Of a stretch of 64,000 nt of DNA, positions 56,930-64,000 are shown piece by piece (the stretch's first letter is position 1; each line of letters starts with the position of its first letter). The notes beneath the pieces are model-generated. The model saw nothing but the letters and a program-made list of their open reading frames with translations, did no database searches and was not told the DNA's origin. Made by a program: the position numbers and the translations under genes. Source of the DNA: Hungatella sp. (GTDB taxonomy: Bacteria > Bacillota > Clostridia > Lachnospirales > Lachnospiraceae); assembly GCA_009712635.1 (NCBI GenBank), contig WASS01000002.1, forward strand, positions 1 to 64,000. The letters run 5' to 3'.

Positions 56930-57508
56930 AACATGAAACCAGTCTTCAATGTATGCAGATCGGCTTGTAAAATATGGCGCATAGTATGAATGCTCCCATA
57001 CGTCTATACCTGCAACGATACATAAATTGTACAAAATAGGTGAGTCTTCGTAGGACGTTGTTATAAATCGTAGTTTGCCATCTGAATCCGCGACCAACCA
57101 AGCATAGCCAGGTCCAAATATAGACATGGCATACTTTTTGTATTCATTAAAAAAGTTTTCGCCGGTTCCAAAATCTCTAATGATTGCAGGGGATAAATAT
57201 ACAGTTTGGAAGTATGCGGAGGGGTTTGCCATACCGTAAAAGTAGATCATATGATTATATATCCCGCCCGCTCTATCAATAACAGACTGACGGATCTCTG
57301 GTGGAAGATTTTCTGCGCTAGTGAGCAATTCTTCTAAGGATAAAGTTTGTAATTCAGGGTAGTCTTTTAGAATATTGTTTAGATTTGTTACATATTGCTG
57401 CAAAATTCTATTGTGGTGTTGATATAGAGTTTGTATATTGACATAGGGCTCCAGTGCATCATACGTATATGGAAGCGGAGGATTCGCAAATGGATAATGT
57501 TCATTCAT
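56876..57508 (-). CDS. Iron/manganese superoxide dismutase family, spore-coat type
   Basis: About 210 residues. The four metal ligands are in place: His in YQHHNRILQQYV, His in YNHMIYFYGM, and Asp and His in AGIDVWEHSYYAPYF. The N-terminus HYPFANPPLPYTYDALEPYVN resembles SodA-like proteins found in spore coats of clostridia, where they help cross-link coat protein, although superoxide removal is equally possible. The frame stays open upstream, but the ATG at 57508 gives the family N-terminus; its ribosome binding site is weak. Divergent from the LysM-GH18 gene. Confidence 0.75.
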   Translation of the reverse strand: MNEHYPFANPPLPYTYDALEPYVNIQTLYQHHNRILQQYVTNLNNILKDYPELQTLSLEELLTSAENLPPEIRQSVIDRAGGIYNHMIYFYGMANPSAYFQTVYLSPAIIRDFGTGENFFNEYKKYAMSIFGPGYAWLVADSDGKLRFITTSYEDSPILYNLCIVAGIDVWEHSYYAPYFTSRSAYIEDWFHVLNWEIMERRYKNCINVE

Positions 57509-57839
57509 ATAGTTACTACCAGCTATTTTATTTATATAACTATATTCAAGGTATTTGTTTGTATGAGAAGAATAAGAGCTAAACTTAAATTTAACTTTAA
57601 AGGAGGAGTGAAAATCTACGATCTTCACCCCAGAGGCAGACAACTAAAATGCGAACAAGTTGTTTTACGGGGAGTGAAAGGAGGGATACATTGAGAAAAT
57701 CATCAAAAGAGGGTCTGCCGGTCTCCCAATCGATAAAGCACTTTACATTTTTATGAAGAGAAGGAAAATGGAGCAGTTTCTATCATGTTTCCAGCTGATT
57801 TTTCATATGCTTTACCAATTCAGGTAAAAGGGTGCTGCT
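57509..57839. other. Divergent intergenic region SOD / LysM-GH18
   Basis: 331 bp. Contains several ribosome-binding-site-like runs (AAAGGAGGAG at about 57599, AAAGGAGGG at about 57678), the second followed by a TTG-initiated frame of only 21 codons. Probably a decayed gene start. No promoter was assigned with confidence. Confidence 0.4.
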
Positions 57840-58580
57840 ATGAACATATACGTAGTACAGCCGGGTGACAGTGTAGATTCCATTGCCGCGTCCCAGAACG
57901 TTCCGGTAGAAGCTTTGACATATGACAATCAGATTTATCCTCCATACCGCCTGGCAGTTGGTCAGGCACTTTATATCAGGGGTGACAGTCCTCCCGAAGA
58001 CAGGATTCCACTTTATGTGTTTGGCTATGCATATCCCTTCATTAATCCGGATAATCTGGATCAAACTCTTCCATTTCTCACAGATCTTTACGTTTTTTCC
58101 TATGGATTTACGTTAGAGGGAGATATAGTTCCGCCTCAGAGCCCGGATGACTGGATGATCGATCGTGCATTGGAAGCCGGAGTGCGCCCGATTCTGACTT
58201 TAACGCCCTTTGGACCCGACGGCCGGTTTAATAATAACCTTGTAACAAACCTGGTACACAACCCACAGATACAACAGCGTCTGATATGGAATCTTGGTAA
58301 GATCATGCAGGAGAAACGGTTTGGCGGTCTGGACATTGACTTTGAGTACATTATGGCAGATGACCGTCAGGCTTATGCGGACTTTGTAAAACGGATCACC
58401 CAGATCATGAATCAGTTTGGCTATCAGGTAACGGTAGCGCTTGCCCCCAAGACATCGGCCGATCAGAGCGGGCTGTTATATGAGGGCGTGGATTACAGGC
58501 TTCTGGGGGAAGCGGCGAACAGGGTTTTGCTTATGACTTATGAGTGGGGGTATACATATGAGCCGACAAGATATAGGTAA
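57840..58580 (+). pseudogene. LysM-GH18 spore cortex-lytic enzyme, interrupted by mobile element
   Basis: 246 codons. One N-terminal LysM domain (YVVQPGDSVDSIAASQNVPVEALTYDNQI) and the first half of a family 18 glycosidase barrel with the active-site motif GGLDIDFEYI. Homologues such as SleL/YaaH, which cut spore cortex peptidoglycan, have about 420 residues. Family similarity stops right after LMTYEWGYTY, where the reading frame runs out in EPTRYR and stop. A serine recombinase gene begins 28 bp further, so the 3' half has been displaced by an insertion and probably lies beyond the window. Inactive unless the element excises. Confidence 0.82.
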
Positions 58581-58607
58581 TATTTAATCCTTTAAAAACC
58601 CAGTGTT
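58535..58607. mobile_element. Left attachment junction of a serine-integrase element
   Basis: Boundary between GH18 coding sequence and element DNA. The break lies near GGGGGTATACATATG, where homology to GH18 proteins ends, and before the recombinase stop codon at 58608. The exact 2-bp crossover core cannot be placed without the other end. Confidence 0.6.
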
Positions 58608-60191
58608 TTAGCGGTTTTCCGGGATCCGTGGGAAAATGTTTAATGTGAAGTTCGCCGTATTTCCGGCGCCTTTTTTATTTCTTTCTGTTTTTAAGTAGTC
58701 TATACGGTCTATTACATTTCTCAACATCGAGTTTCTTGTTATAACATCGTCGATTTCCCAGTATGCTTCAATTAACCGTTCAATAGCTGGAATGAAATCC
58801 TTTCGAGCCTGCTCCATGGCAGTGATTCGATCCCGTTCTTTCTCAATGCGTTCCAGTTCTTCCTCCAGTTCAGCCTTTTGAGAATCTAATGTTCCACGGC
58901 GCTCCTGGAAGGTTTCAAGATCATAAACACCTTGTTCCAGAAGGTCAAAGGTTTTATTTAGCTGTTTCAATGTCTGGTTGAGCTTTTCTTCTATATTAAT
59001 AATGGAATTTTCTAACACTGCAAGTGTTGTTTCTCCTTCATGCTCTGATTGCTCTGGCCATTCTAAATTATACTCAGGGATCCATTCCTTTAAGCCTTCA
59101 ATAACCTGATCTTCTATTAAAGAGAGAGGGGAGGATATATTGCTACACTTACTGTTTGCACAGCGTAAGACGGCGTAACGAAGTCGGGTATTACTGGGCT
59201 GCCTGGTCATTAAGTTTCCGCACTTCGCACAGTATACCAATCCTGAAAGTGGGTTCTGCAGGGCAGTGCTTGTATTAATGGGGAGTGGCTTACCGGCTTT
59301 GATCTTTTGTGCCAGGTTAAAGGTATCTTCTGATATGATAGGTTCAAAACGTCCTCGGACCTTTTCACAATCCGCATCCTTTGGCCTGGATTCAATAATG
59401 CGTCCCCCTACCATCTGTTTGTGGACCTTGCGCCATTGCCATCTTTGATAACCACAATAAGTCGGGTTATTAAGTATGTCAACAATGGAAGATGCAGACC
59501 AGGGCTTTTCACTTCGGGCTGGAACGCTCAGCTCATTAAGCCGATCCCGGATCTGGTAGGATCCGAACTGGGCATAGCTACCGTCTTCCTGGGGTTCGCC
59601 TGCAGTGTAGAGCTCAAAGATATATTTAATGATTTTAGCTTCCTCTGGCACGATCTGGAGGGTGTACCCTTTGTCACCTTTATGCTTAACCTTTTCATAT
59701 CCGTAGGGTGCTGTTCCGGCTATGTACCAGCCGTCACGAAAGGCTGCGATCCGGCCTCGCTGGATCCGTCGATTAATGGTCTTGTATTCCCTCCGGCTCA
59801 TGAAGAGATTGAATTCAAAATACTCCTCGTCGAATTCATCAGACGGGTCATATGTTTTCATGGGGGTTATGATCCGGGTATTACTAAACTTAAAGGCTTC
59901 GGCTACGGTTCCCTGGTCCTTGGTGTCTCCTCTGGCCAGACGTTCCACTTCCATAACAAGTACACCCTCCCAGGTGCCCTGCATGACTTCCAAGAGGAGC
60001 TGCTGCATCTTAGGACGTGCTGATATAGTCTCTCCGGAAACAAGCTCTTTATAGATTGCTCCGATCTCAAGCCCCATTTTTATGGACAGTTCTGTAAGAA
60101 GCTGTTCGTGCCGGGCTAGAGTTTCCCCCTCTCCCCGGTTCTCAGCTTCTTTATCAGCACGACTTTTTCTTAGATACATAAGATAAGACAT
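58608..60191 (-). CDS. Large serine recombinase (integrase)
   Basis: 527 residues. N-terminal resolvase domain with nucleophile Ser10 in MYLRKSRAD and the conserved GVLVMEVERLARGD; a recombinase domain (IQRGRIAAFRDGWYIAGTAPYGY...); a zinc-ribbon (VYCAKCGNLMTRQ ... LRCANSKCSN); a long coiled coil (EELERIEKERDRI) that controls directionality; and a short C-terminal part. Catalyses attP x attB integration into the adjacent GH18 gene. It reads towards the junction, the usual layout. GGAGG is upstream. Confidence 0.93.
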   Translation of the reverse strand: MSYLMYLRKSRADKEAENRGEGETLARHEQLLTELSIKMGLEIGAIYKELVSGETISARPKMQQLLLEVMQGTWEGVLVMEVERLARGDTKDQGTVAEAFKFSNTRIITPMKTYDPSDEFDEEYFEFNLFMSRREYKTINRRIQRGRIAAFRDGWYIAGTAPYGYEKVKHKGDKGYTLQIVPEEAKIIKYIFELYTAGEPQEDGSYAQFGSYQIRDRLNELSVPARSEKPWSASSIVDILNNPTYCGYQRWQWRKVHKQMVGGRIIESRPKDADCEKVRGRFEPIISEDTFNLAQKIKAGKPLPINTSTALQNPLSGLVYCAKCGNLMTRQPSNTRLRYAVLRCANSKCSNISSPLSLIEDQVIEGLKEWIPEYNLEWPEQSEHEGETTLAVLENSIINIEEKLNQTLKQLNKTFDLLEQGVYDLETFQERRGTLDSQKAELEEELERIEKERDRITAMEQARKDFIPAIERLIEAYWEIDDVITRNSMLRNVIDRIDYLKTERNKKGAGNTANFTLNIFPRIPENR

Positions 60192-60239
60192 AGGTGCCTC
60201 CTATATTGGTTATTATTATTTGTGTATTAAATAAATACA

Positions 60240-60337
60240 TTGACATACACTAAATCATGGTGTATGATACACCTAAATATAAAGCTAGCCCCTGTGAGGT
60301 ACATCATATTGTACTGTGCATATGCTAGCTTTTTTGT
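60240..60337 (+). ncRNA. Candidate small RNA between integrase and SIR2 genes
   Basis: A rightward promoter TTGACA (60240-60245) with TATGAT (60263-60268), spacer exactly 17 bp, is followed about 60 bases later by a 9-bp stem AAAGCTAGC/GCTAGCTTT and a T-run. No reading frame lies between, so the expected product is a short structured RNA of about 60 nt. The palindrome GGTGTAT-G-ATACACC (60259-60273) covers the -10 box and could be an operator. The hairpin may also end the SIR2 transcript from the other strand. Confidence 0.5.
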
Positions 60338-60341
60338 TTGT

Positions 60342-61937
60342 TCAATTAATTTTGTGAAACATCATCCAATCATAAATCTTAATTAACCTTCTTATATCTG
60401 AAGAATATATATGCTCTCCACCAGTCTTAATTAAATCTGAGTTATCTTTCAATATATTTCTTAAATATTTTTCCAGCTGATTTACATCCAATTTCTCAAC
60501 AGGCAAACGAATTATATAGTGCAAATTTTTTGGGAAATCATGCTTTTTAACAATTTTATCTATAGAATTTCCTTCCAGAGTATTTCGAGCATCTTTGAGC
60601 GTACGGTTATAAAAATGATCAATGTCATCAGTAATATGTTTTTTAAGACATTCAGGAATGGTCGATTTACTATATGTAGATAAATATTTGTAAAAGGGCA
60701 TACTACCAGCAGTTCTTGAAATATGGGCAGGTAAAGTTTTTTCGATAAGTAGATCAGGATTAAAATTTCGATTATTAAATACAACATCAAGAAATATTTC
60801 TTCTGCACTATATGAGGCATAGGCTAAATCTGCAGCTTGTGAAATACCAACACCTACAACAAATTCTACGTTATCAGTGTTATCCAGTTGTTCGAAGGGT
60901 ATCATTATTTTTAATTTATCACTTGGGGTAGTTGAAGTTACTAAGTTGTACACATTTTCTTTTAGCTTTCTTAACCATTTGACAGGATATTGAGTTTTAT
61001 TATAAGATAGCAATTCATACAAGTATCCAAAATCTTTTAAACGGATTCGAGTCATTGTAATTTCTTTTCTAGATGAAGTTATTGTAACTTCGTCTATTTG
61101 GCTTTCTTCAATATTATCTTCCAAAGCTCTATCAATAAAGAAAAATCTTGATTTTAATATCACTAATTGTTCAGGATTAAGACAATCAATAATATCATCT
61201 AATATCTTTCGAATATTTTCATCAGTAATTGAATAGCCAATGAAAATAATAGGGTGTTCTACAAAAATTGTTAATAATTTTGAAGCCAAATATTTACTTC
61301 TTGAAGAGAAGAGATTATAGTCATTTGAGTCAATAATAATTGAACTAGGCGATGAAATGCATCCATGAATTTTATATAGTTCACAAATATTTTGTGTGGA
61401 TGAAAATAAAAGTTCTTCTTGTCCAATATATGTAGTAAAATCAAAAAAAGTTTCTAATAGACAATCATAATTTGTAGTAATTATTCCGGCTATTGAGTTT
61501 CCAGAAAGAAGCTTTAATTTATTCAACTCTTCATTATTAAGTGAATTATTTTCCAGTGCTTCTTTAAAATATTCAGCAATTTCAATTTTAAAAGGTGTAT
61601 GGCCTTGTTTAATAAGTGGGGCCGATTTTTTCCTATTTAATGCAAATCTTTCATCCTTGTACCACATATCGTTAAATTCCGATTCAATTAAATCCGCTAT
61701 CATTGAGTTTATGTTATTTGTTGATTTGGGGTCCAAACGTTCTGTAATAAGCTTTTTCTTAGCTTCATCCATATATTGGTTAATTATTAAATTATTATCA
61801 GGATACATTAATGATGCAAAGTGCTCTAAAAGTCCTATCCAATCTGGCGTATCTAAATACCTTCTCGTAAAACCAGAACCAATAAACAAAAAAGGAAGCG
61901 ACTCATTAAATGTTAATAATTTTTGTAAACGATTCAT
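60342..61937 (-). CDS. SIR2-like domain protein, candidate phage defence
   Basis: 531 residues, soluble. N-terminal SIR2-like NAD-binding domain: FLFIGSGFTRRY at residues 17-28, GIITTNYDCLLE (T-N-Y-D motif), the catalytic-type His in ELYKIHGCISS, and IIFIGYSITDENIRKIL. In bacterial defence proteins of this kind (ThsA, DSR and SIR2-associated systems) the domain destroys NAD+ after phage sensing. The C-terminal 230 residues are unlike any domain I know and could be the sensor. Noticeably AT-rich compared with the recombinase gene, pointing to a different origin. Confidence 0.75.
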   Translation of the reverse strand: MNRLQKLLTFNESLPFLFIGSGFTRRYLDTPDWIGLLEHFASLMYPDNNLIINQYMDEAKKKLITERLDPKSTNNINSMIADLIESEFNDMWYKDERFALNRKKSAPLIKQGHTPFKIEIAEYFKEALENNSLNNEELNKLKLLSGNSIAGIITTNYDCLLETFFDFTTYIGQEELLFSSTQNICELYKIHGCISSPSSIIIDSNDYNLFSSRSKYLASKLLTIFVEHPIIFIGYSITDENIRKILDDIIDCLNPEQLVILKSRFFFIDRALEDNIEESQIDEVTITSSRKEITMTRIRLKDFGYLYELLSYNKTQYPVKWLRKLKENVYNLVTSTTPSDKLKIMIPFEQLDNTDNVEFVVGVGISQAADLAYASYSAEEIFLDVVFNNRNFNPDLLIEKTLPAHISRTAGSMPFYKYLSTYSKSTIPECLKKHITDDIDHFYNRTLKDARNTLEGNSIDKIVKKHDFPKNLHYIIRLPVEKLDVNQLEKYLRNILKDNSDLIKTGGEHIYSSDIRRLIKIYDWMMFHKIN

Positions 61938-62065
61938 ATTACCTCCATATATATTATATTATTTGATATCTGTTTATACTTATGAAAGATTACTTTTAAA
62001 GTAAAATTAATGTATTGTTTGTTAAAAAGCCATAAGCTATTTTAATTATCTTTTACAGTAAAAAA

Positions 62066-62077
62066 GAACAAACGTTC
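62066..62077. promoter_or_regulatory. LexA/SOS-box-like operator
   Basis: GAAC-AAAC-GTTC fits the Firmicute SOS box (CGAACRNRYGTTYG) apart from the first base, and stands 9 bp before a -35 box. Confidence 0.55.
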
Positions 62078-62086
62078 GAAAATGCA

Positions 62087-62115
62087 TTGATTTTTTCTAT
62101 GATCCATAATATAAT
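62087..62115 (+). promoter_or_regulatory. Promoter of the 37-residue gene
   Basis: TTGATT and TATAAT with a 17-bp spacer, just after the LexA-type site. Confidence 0.65.
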
Positions 62116-62206
62116 GTGTGATAGACAAATATTCTGGTTGGCTGTTACTTTCCCTTTTAGCCAACTGATCCGTCAAACTCATTTTGCTTTAAGGGGGAGA
62201 TACATA

Positions 62207-62320
62207 ATGCCAGATTACAACTACTATTACAATCTTATTATTGAGCGATTGCAAAAAGTAGATTACAAGAAAATAAAAGCCCTTTATTACATTATAGATG
62301 GCTTCCTGGGGAATAGCTAA
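62207..62320 (+). CDS. 37-residue protein, possibly SOS-induced
   Basis: A short ORF starting MPDYNYYYNLIIERLQKVDY behind a very good GGGGGAG site. Tyr-rich helix followed by KKIKALYYIIDGFLGNS. No known family. A consensus promoter with an SOS-type box lies upstream, so it may be made after DNA damage, when a prophage induces. Its stop is 2 bp from the convergent repressor stop. Confidence 0.55.
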   Translation: MPDYNYYYNLIIERLQKVDYKKIKALYYIIDGFLGNS

Positions 62321-62322
62321 TG

Positions 62323-62700
62323 CTATTCCTCTTTTTGTTCTTCAAATTTCTTAAATTCTTTATATATGTAATCCCAGTACTCATCTGGCAATCCCATCAT
62401 CATATTGAGATAAAACTTCTTAAACTCATTTTTTTCCTGCGCAAGTTTTCCAGCATTCTGAAAATACTGCATATCCTCGGATATAAACATGTTATTTGGA
62501 CCGCCTTCACCTGTGAGAAGCCAAGTTTTGTTAACATTAAACTCTCGGCAGATATCGTCAATTAATCTTTCACTTGGTAGATTATCCCCTTTTATTAAAC
62601 GTGTAACATATGACTGATCAATTTTTAATTTTTTTGCAAAATCTACTTTTTTTATGTCTAACTTTTTAATAAGCAGATCGATCTGGGTATTAATTGTCAT
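62323..62700 (-). CDS. XRE-family phage repressor
   Basis: 125 residues. Helix-turn-helix in the N-terminal 60 residues (KKVDFAKKLKIDQSYVTRLIKGDNLPSERLIDDICREFNVN) followed by WLLTGEGGP, the typical end of phage XRE repressor DNA-binding domains, and a short helical tail. It lacks a protease domain. The start overlaps the end of the T5orf172 gene by 11 bp, so both come from one mRNA. Probable lysogeny regulator of the serine-integrase element. Confidence 0.82.
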   Translation of the reverse strand: MTINTQIDLLIKKLDIKKVDFAKKLKIDQSYVTRLIKGDNLPSERLIDDICREFNVNKTWLLTGEGGPNNMFISEDMQYFQNAGKLAQEKNEFKKFYLNMMMGLPDEYWDYIYKEFKKFEEQKEE

Positions 62701-63451
62701 TGAAAACTCCCTCTTTTATTTTTGATATTAGACTCATAATTTGTTTTCTAGCATTTACTTTATATGAATTTATTTTAGTTCTATCCAAGCTAGTTAATTC
62801 TTTTAAATTTGCTTTATCAATAAAGGATAAGTAATCCTCTAAGGCTTGACATAATTCGTAAGGAGTGCAATTGTCGGATAAGTAAAATCCATTAGGACTA
62901 AATAATTTAGACTTTTCTTGGCGAAGATACTTCTCAAATAATAAACTAGATACACATTTTAAGTATTTTATACGGCTAAATTCTTTTTCTAACAAATATA
63001 AATTATAGTATTTTTCTTCAAACATATAATGAACATATTCTAAGCCTCTTTCATAGATATAGGCTTGTTGAACCTTTTTAAGTACCGTTATTACCTCATT
63101 AAAGTCACACTTAAACCATTCTCCATCAAGATTATTTAATGAAAAAATATTATGTAGATCTTTTTCTAATTTGAAACGTTGATGTACTGGTTTCGAAATA
63201 TATACATTGTAGGTAATAGCATTTTCTATATAAGGAAAGACACTTTTTATAATTTGCCTTATTGCTTGTATCCGTTCGAAGACATTCACTGATGTGCCTA
63301 TTTTACAAACATCGGTACCATCAATATTCAGTACATATATGTAACCAGTGTGTTTTATATCTTTTTCTTGATTCAGTCCTATAATATTTAACTTTCTTTC
63401 ATATTCTTCATTTATTTCTCCAAAACCGTCGTAATAATATTTGATCTTCAT
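62690..63451 (-). CDS. T5orf172/GIY-YIG domain protein
   Basis: 253 residues. The region 35-125 has the T5orf172 (MUG113) layout of the GIY-YIG nuclease superfamily: GYIYVLNI..., then CKIGTSVNVFERIQAIRQ, and KDLHNIFSLNNLDGEWFKCD. The C-terminal half is helical and unclassified. Members occur in phages and are often coupled to regulators. Here the gene is cotranscribed with the repressor. Nuclease activity is not assured. AT-rich. Confidence 0.72.
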   Translation of the reverse strand: MKIKYYYDGFGEINEEYERKLNIIGLNQEKDIKHTGYIYVLNIDGTDVCKIGTSVNVFERIQAIRQIIKSVFPYIENAITYNVYISKPVHQRFKLEKDLHNIFSLNNLDGEWFKCDFNEVITVLKKVQQAYIYERGLEYVHYMFEEKYYNLYLLEKEFSRIKYLKCVSSLLFEKYLRQEKSKLFSPNGFYLSDNCTPYELCQALEDYLSFIDKANLKELTSLDRTKINSYKVNARKQIMSLISKIKEGVFNDN

Positions 63452-63489
63452 ATTATCCCCCTATCAATCTATTTTAGTATACATTGAAA

Positions 63490-63560
63490 ATATGAGTGAG
63501 TCAAGAAAAAATAATTGACAACTTGAATGGCTCATGATAATATATGAGTGAATCAAGAAA
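63490..63560. promoter_or_regulatory. Early promoter flanked by two 19-bp repeats
   Basis: A rightward promoter TTGACA (63515-63520), 17-bp spacer, TAATAT (63538-63543). The sequence ATATGAGTGARTCAAGAAA occurs at 63490-63508 and 63542-63560 with one difference. The copies are 52 bp apart (about five turns) and straddle the promoter: likely repressor operators controlling both directions. Confidence 0.65.
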
Positions 63561-63574
63561 GCGAGGTGAGAAAT

Positions 63575-63766
63575 ATGAGAGAAGCCACAACTACTATTAT
63601 AAATGAAATTAAGCCTGATGCTATTCAGGAACGTCTGATGCAGGCAGAGGAAATGTCTCAGATCTGGGACAAGAGTCCAGAAGCCGTGCAGATGTACTTA
63701 AGAGGTTGTATGGCTACGGCGGCGGCACTGGCCGGTCAGATTTGTGGACCGAGGAAGGTAAGTTAA
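63575..63766 (+). CDS. Small phage early protein, 63 residues
   Basis: Sequence REATTTIINEIKPDAIQERLMQAEEMSQIWDKSPEAVQMY is mostly helical, with an Ala/Gly-rich segment near the end (GCMATAAALAGQICG). The ATG follows GAGGTGAG. First gene behind the early promoter, where phages place excisionase, anti-repressor or replication accessory genes. No family recognised. Confidence 0.62.
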   Translation: MREATTTIINEIKPDAIQERLMQAEEMSQIWDKSPEAVQMYLRGCMATAAALAGQICGPRKVS

Positions 63767-63793
63767 AGAAAATTGTGGAAAAAGGTGAGAGAA

Positions 63794-63994
63794 ATGTGGG
63801 TTTCAAAAAAGAAGTGGAAATCCCTAGAGAAAAGAATTGCTGACCTTGAAGGACAAGTTCAGGGTCAGCAAGTGGAAAGAGATTTCTTAGCCTCCGATTC
63901 GTATAGCTTAGATGACTTTAAAAAAATCTTTAATGAATTTCTTTCAGAGTGCAGGAATCAAGATTTATTACTTTTAAATCATTCAGAGTTTTGA
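63794..63994 (+). CDS. Small coiled-coil phage protein, 66 residues
   Basis: Begins MWVSKKKWKSLEKRIADLEGQV, a basic start followed by a heptad-like helix, then an acidic helical tail (YSLDDFKKIFNEFL). The ATG follows AAGGTGAG. Second gene of the rightward early operon, which continues past the window edge. Function unknown. Confidence 0.58.
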   Translation: MWVSKKKWKSLEKRIADLEGQVQGQQVERDFLASDSYSLDDFKKIFNEFLSECRNQDLLLLNHSEF

Positions 63995-64000
63995 GGGTAG

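Noticed and set aside
57431-57694. An 87-residue plus-strand frame between the SOD and GH18 genes
   Set aside because: Mostly antisense to the start of the superoxide dismutase gene, no good start, and it ends in ribosome-binding-site-like sequence; more likely a shadow.

Overview
The window looks like the chromosome of a spore-forming, anaerobic member of the Clostridia, most probably a Lachnospiraceae species of the Lacrimispora/Hungatella type. This is inferred from moderate-to-low GC, strong AGGAGG ribosome binding sites, consensus TTGACA/TATAAT promoters, a choline-binding-repeat secreted protein, a spore-type LysM-GH18 enzyme, a spore-type superoxide dismutase relative, and complete V-type and F-type ATPase operons side by side. 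There is no rRNA and no CRISPR array. One tRNA gene was found.

Core chromosome, left part (1-28.2 kb): an alpha/beta hydrolase, a secreted choline-binding protein, a ComEC-like metallo-beta-lactamase lipoprotein with its DUF3006 partner, a DEDDh exonuclease, a shortened KdpD/KdpE two-component pair, a DacF-like carboxypeptidase, two membrane proteins, citrate synthase, an aminoglycoside-phosphotransferase-like kinase, a TetR regulator, a PutP symporter, a LUD-domain protein, a LysR regulator and a LOG-family nucleotidase. A nine-gene V-ATPase operon follows on the minus strand (order G/H-C-I-K-F-E-A-B-D), then a DUF4145/SH3 protein, trmB and a 50-residue ORF.

Prophage 1 (about 28.2-38.2 kb): an inovirus (filamentous phage) provirus integrated in the 3' half of tRNA-Lys(CTT), bounded by 107-bp identical direct repeats. 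It carries a tyrosine integrase, a putative rolling-circle replication initiator, a Zot/pI ATPase, a pIII-like adsorption protein, an M13-pVIII-like major coat protein, several tiny membrane proteins, a putative pV-like ssDNA-binding protein, a ribbon-helix-helix protein, a CI-like repressor with two operators, a toxin-like 31-residue peptide and a GNAT acetyltransferase cargo gene. Seven copies of an unusual palindromic element (outer arms GTATCTCA/TGAGATAC) punctuate its modules. The lengths fall into two classes, 51-52 and 62 bp, differing by one helical turn. This is the most novel-looking structure in the window.

Core chromosome, right part (38.3-56 kb): an EAL-CBS-GGDEF protein, the eight-gene F-ATPase operon behind a consensus promoter, a chemotaxis receptor, a ZIP transporter, a lipoprotein cell-wall hydrolase with peptidoglycan-binding repeats and an NlpC/P60 domain, a MATE transporter and a two-component system.

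Accessory region (56-64 kb): decayed phage genes (integrase and RusA fragments), a superoxide dismutase homologue, and a LysM-GH18 spore-lytic gene cut short after about 240 codons. A large serine recombinase sits right at the break, so a second mobile element starts at about 58.55 kb and runs off the window. Inside it are a SIR2-domain gene (likely NAD-consuming phage defence), a candidate small RNA, a small ORF behind a LexA-type box, an XRE repressor overlapping a T5orf172 (GIY-YIG) protein, and a divergent early promoter flanked by two copies of a 19-bp repeat. The split spore gene resembles the sigK/skin and spsM/SP-beta arrangements, in which excision during sporulation rebuilds the gene.
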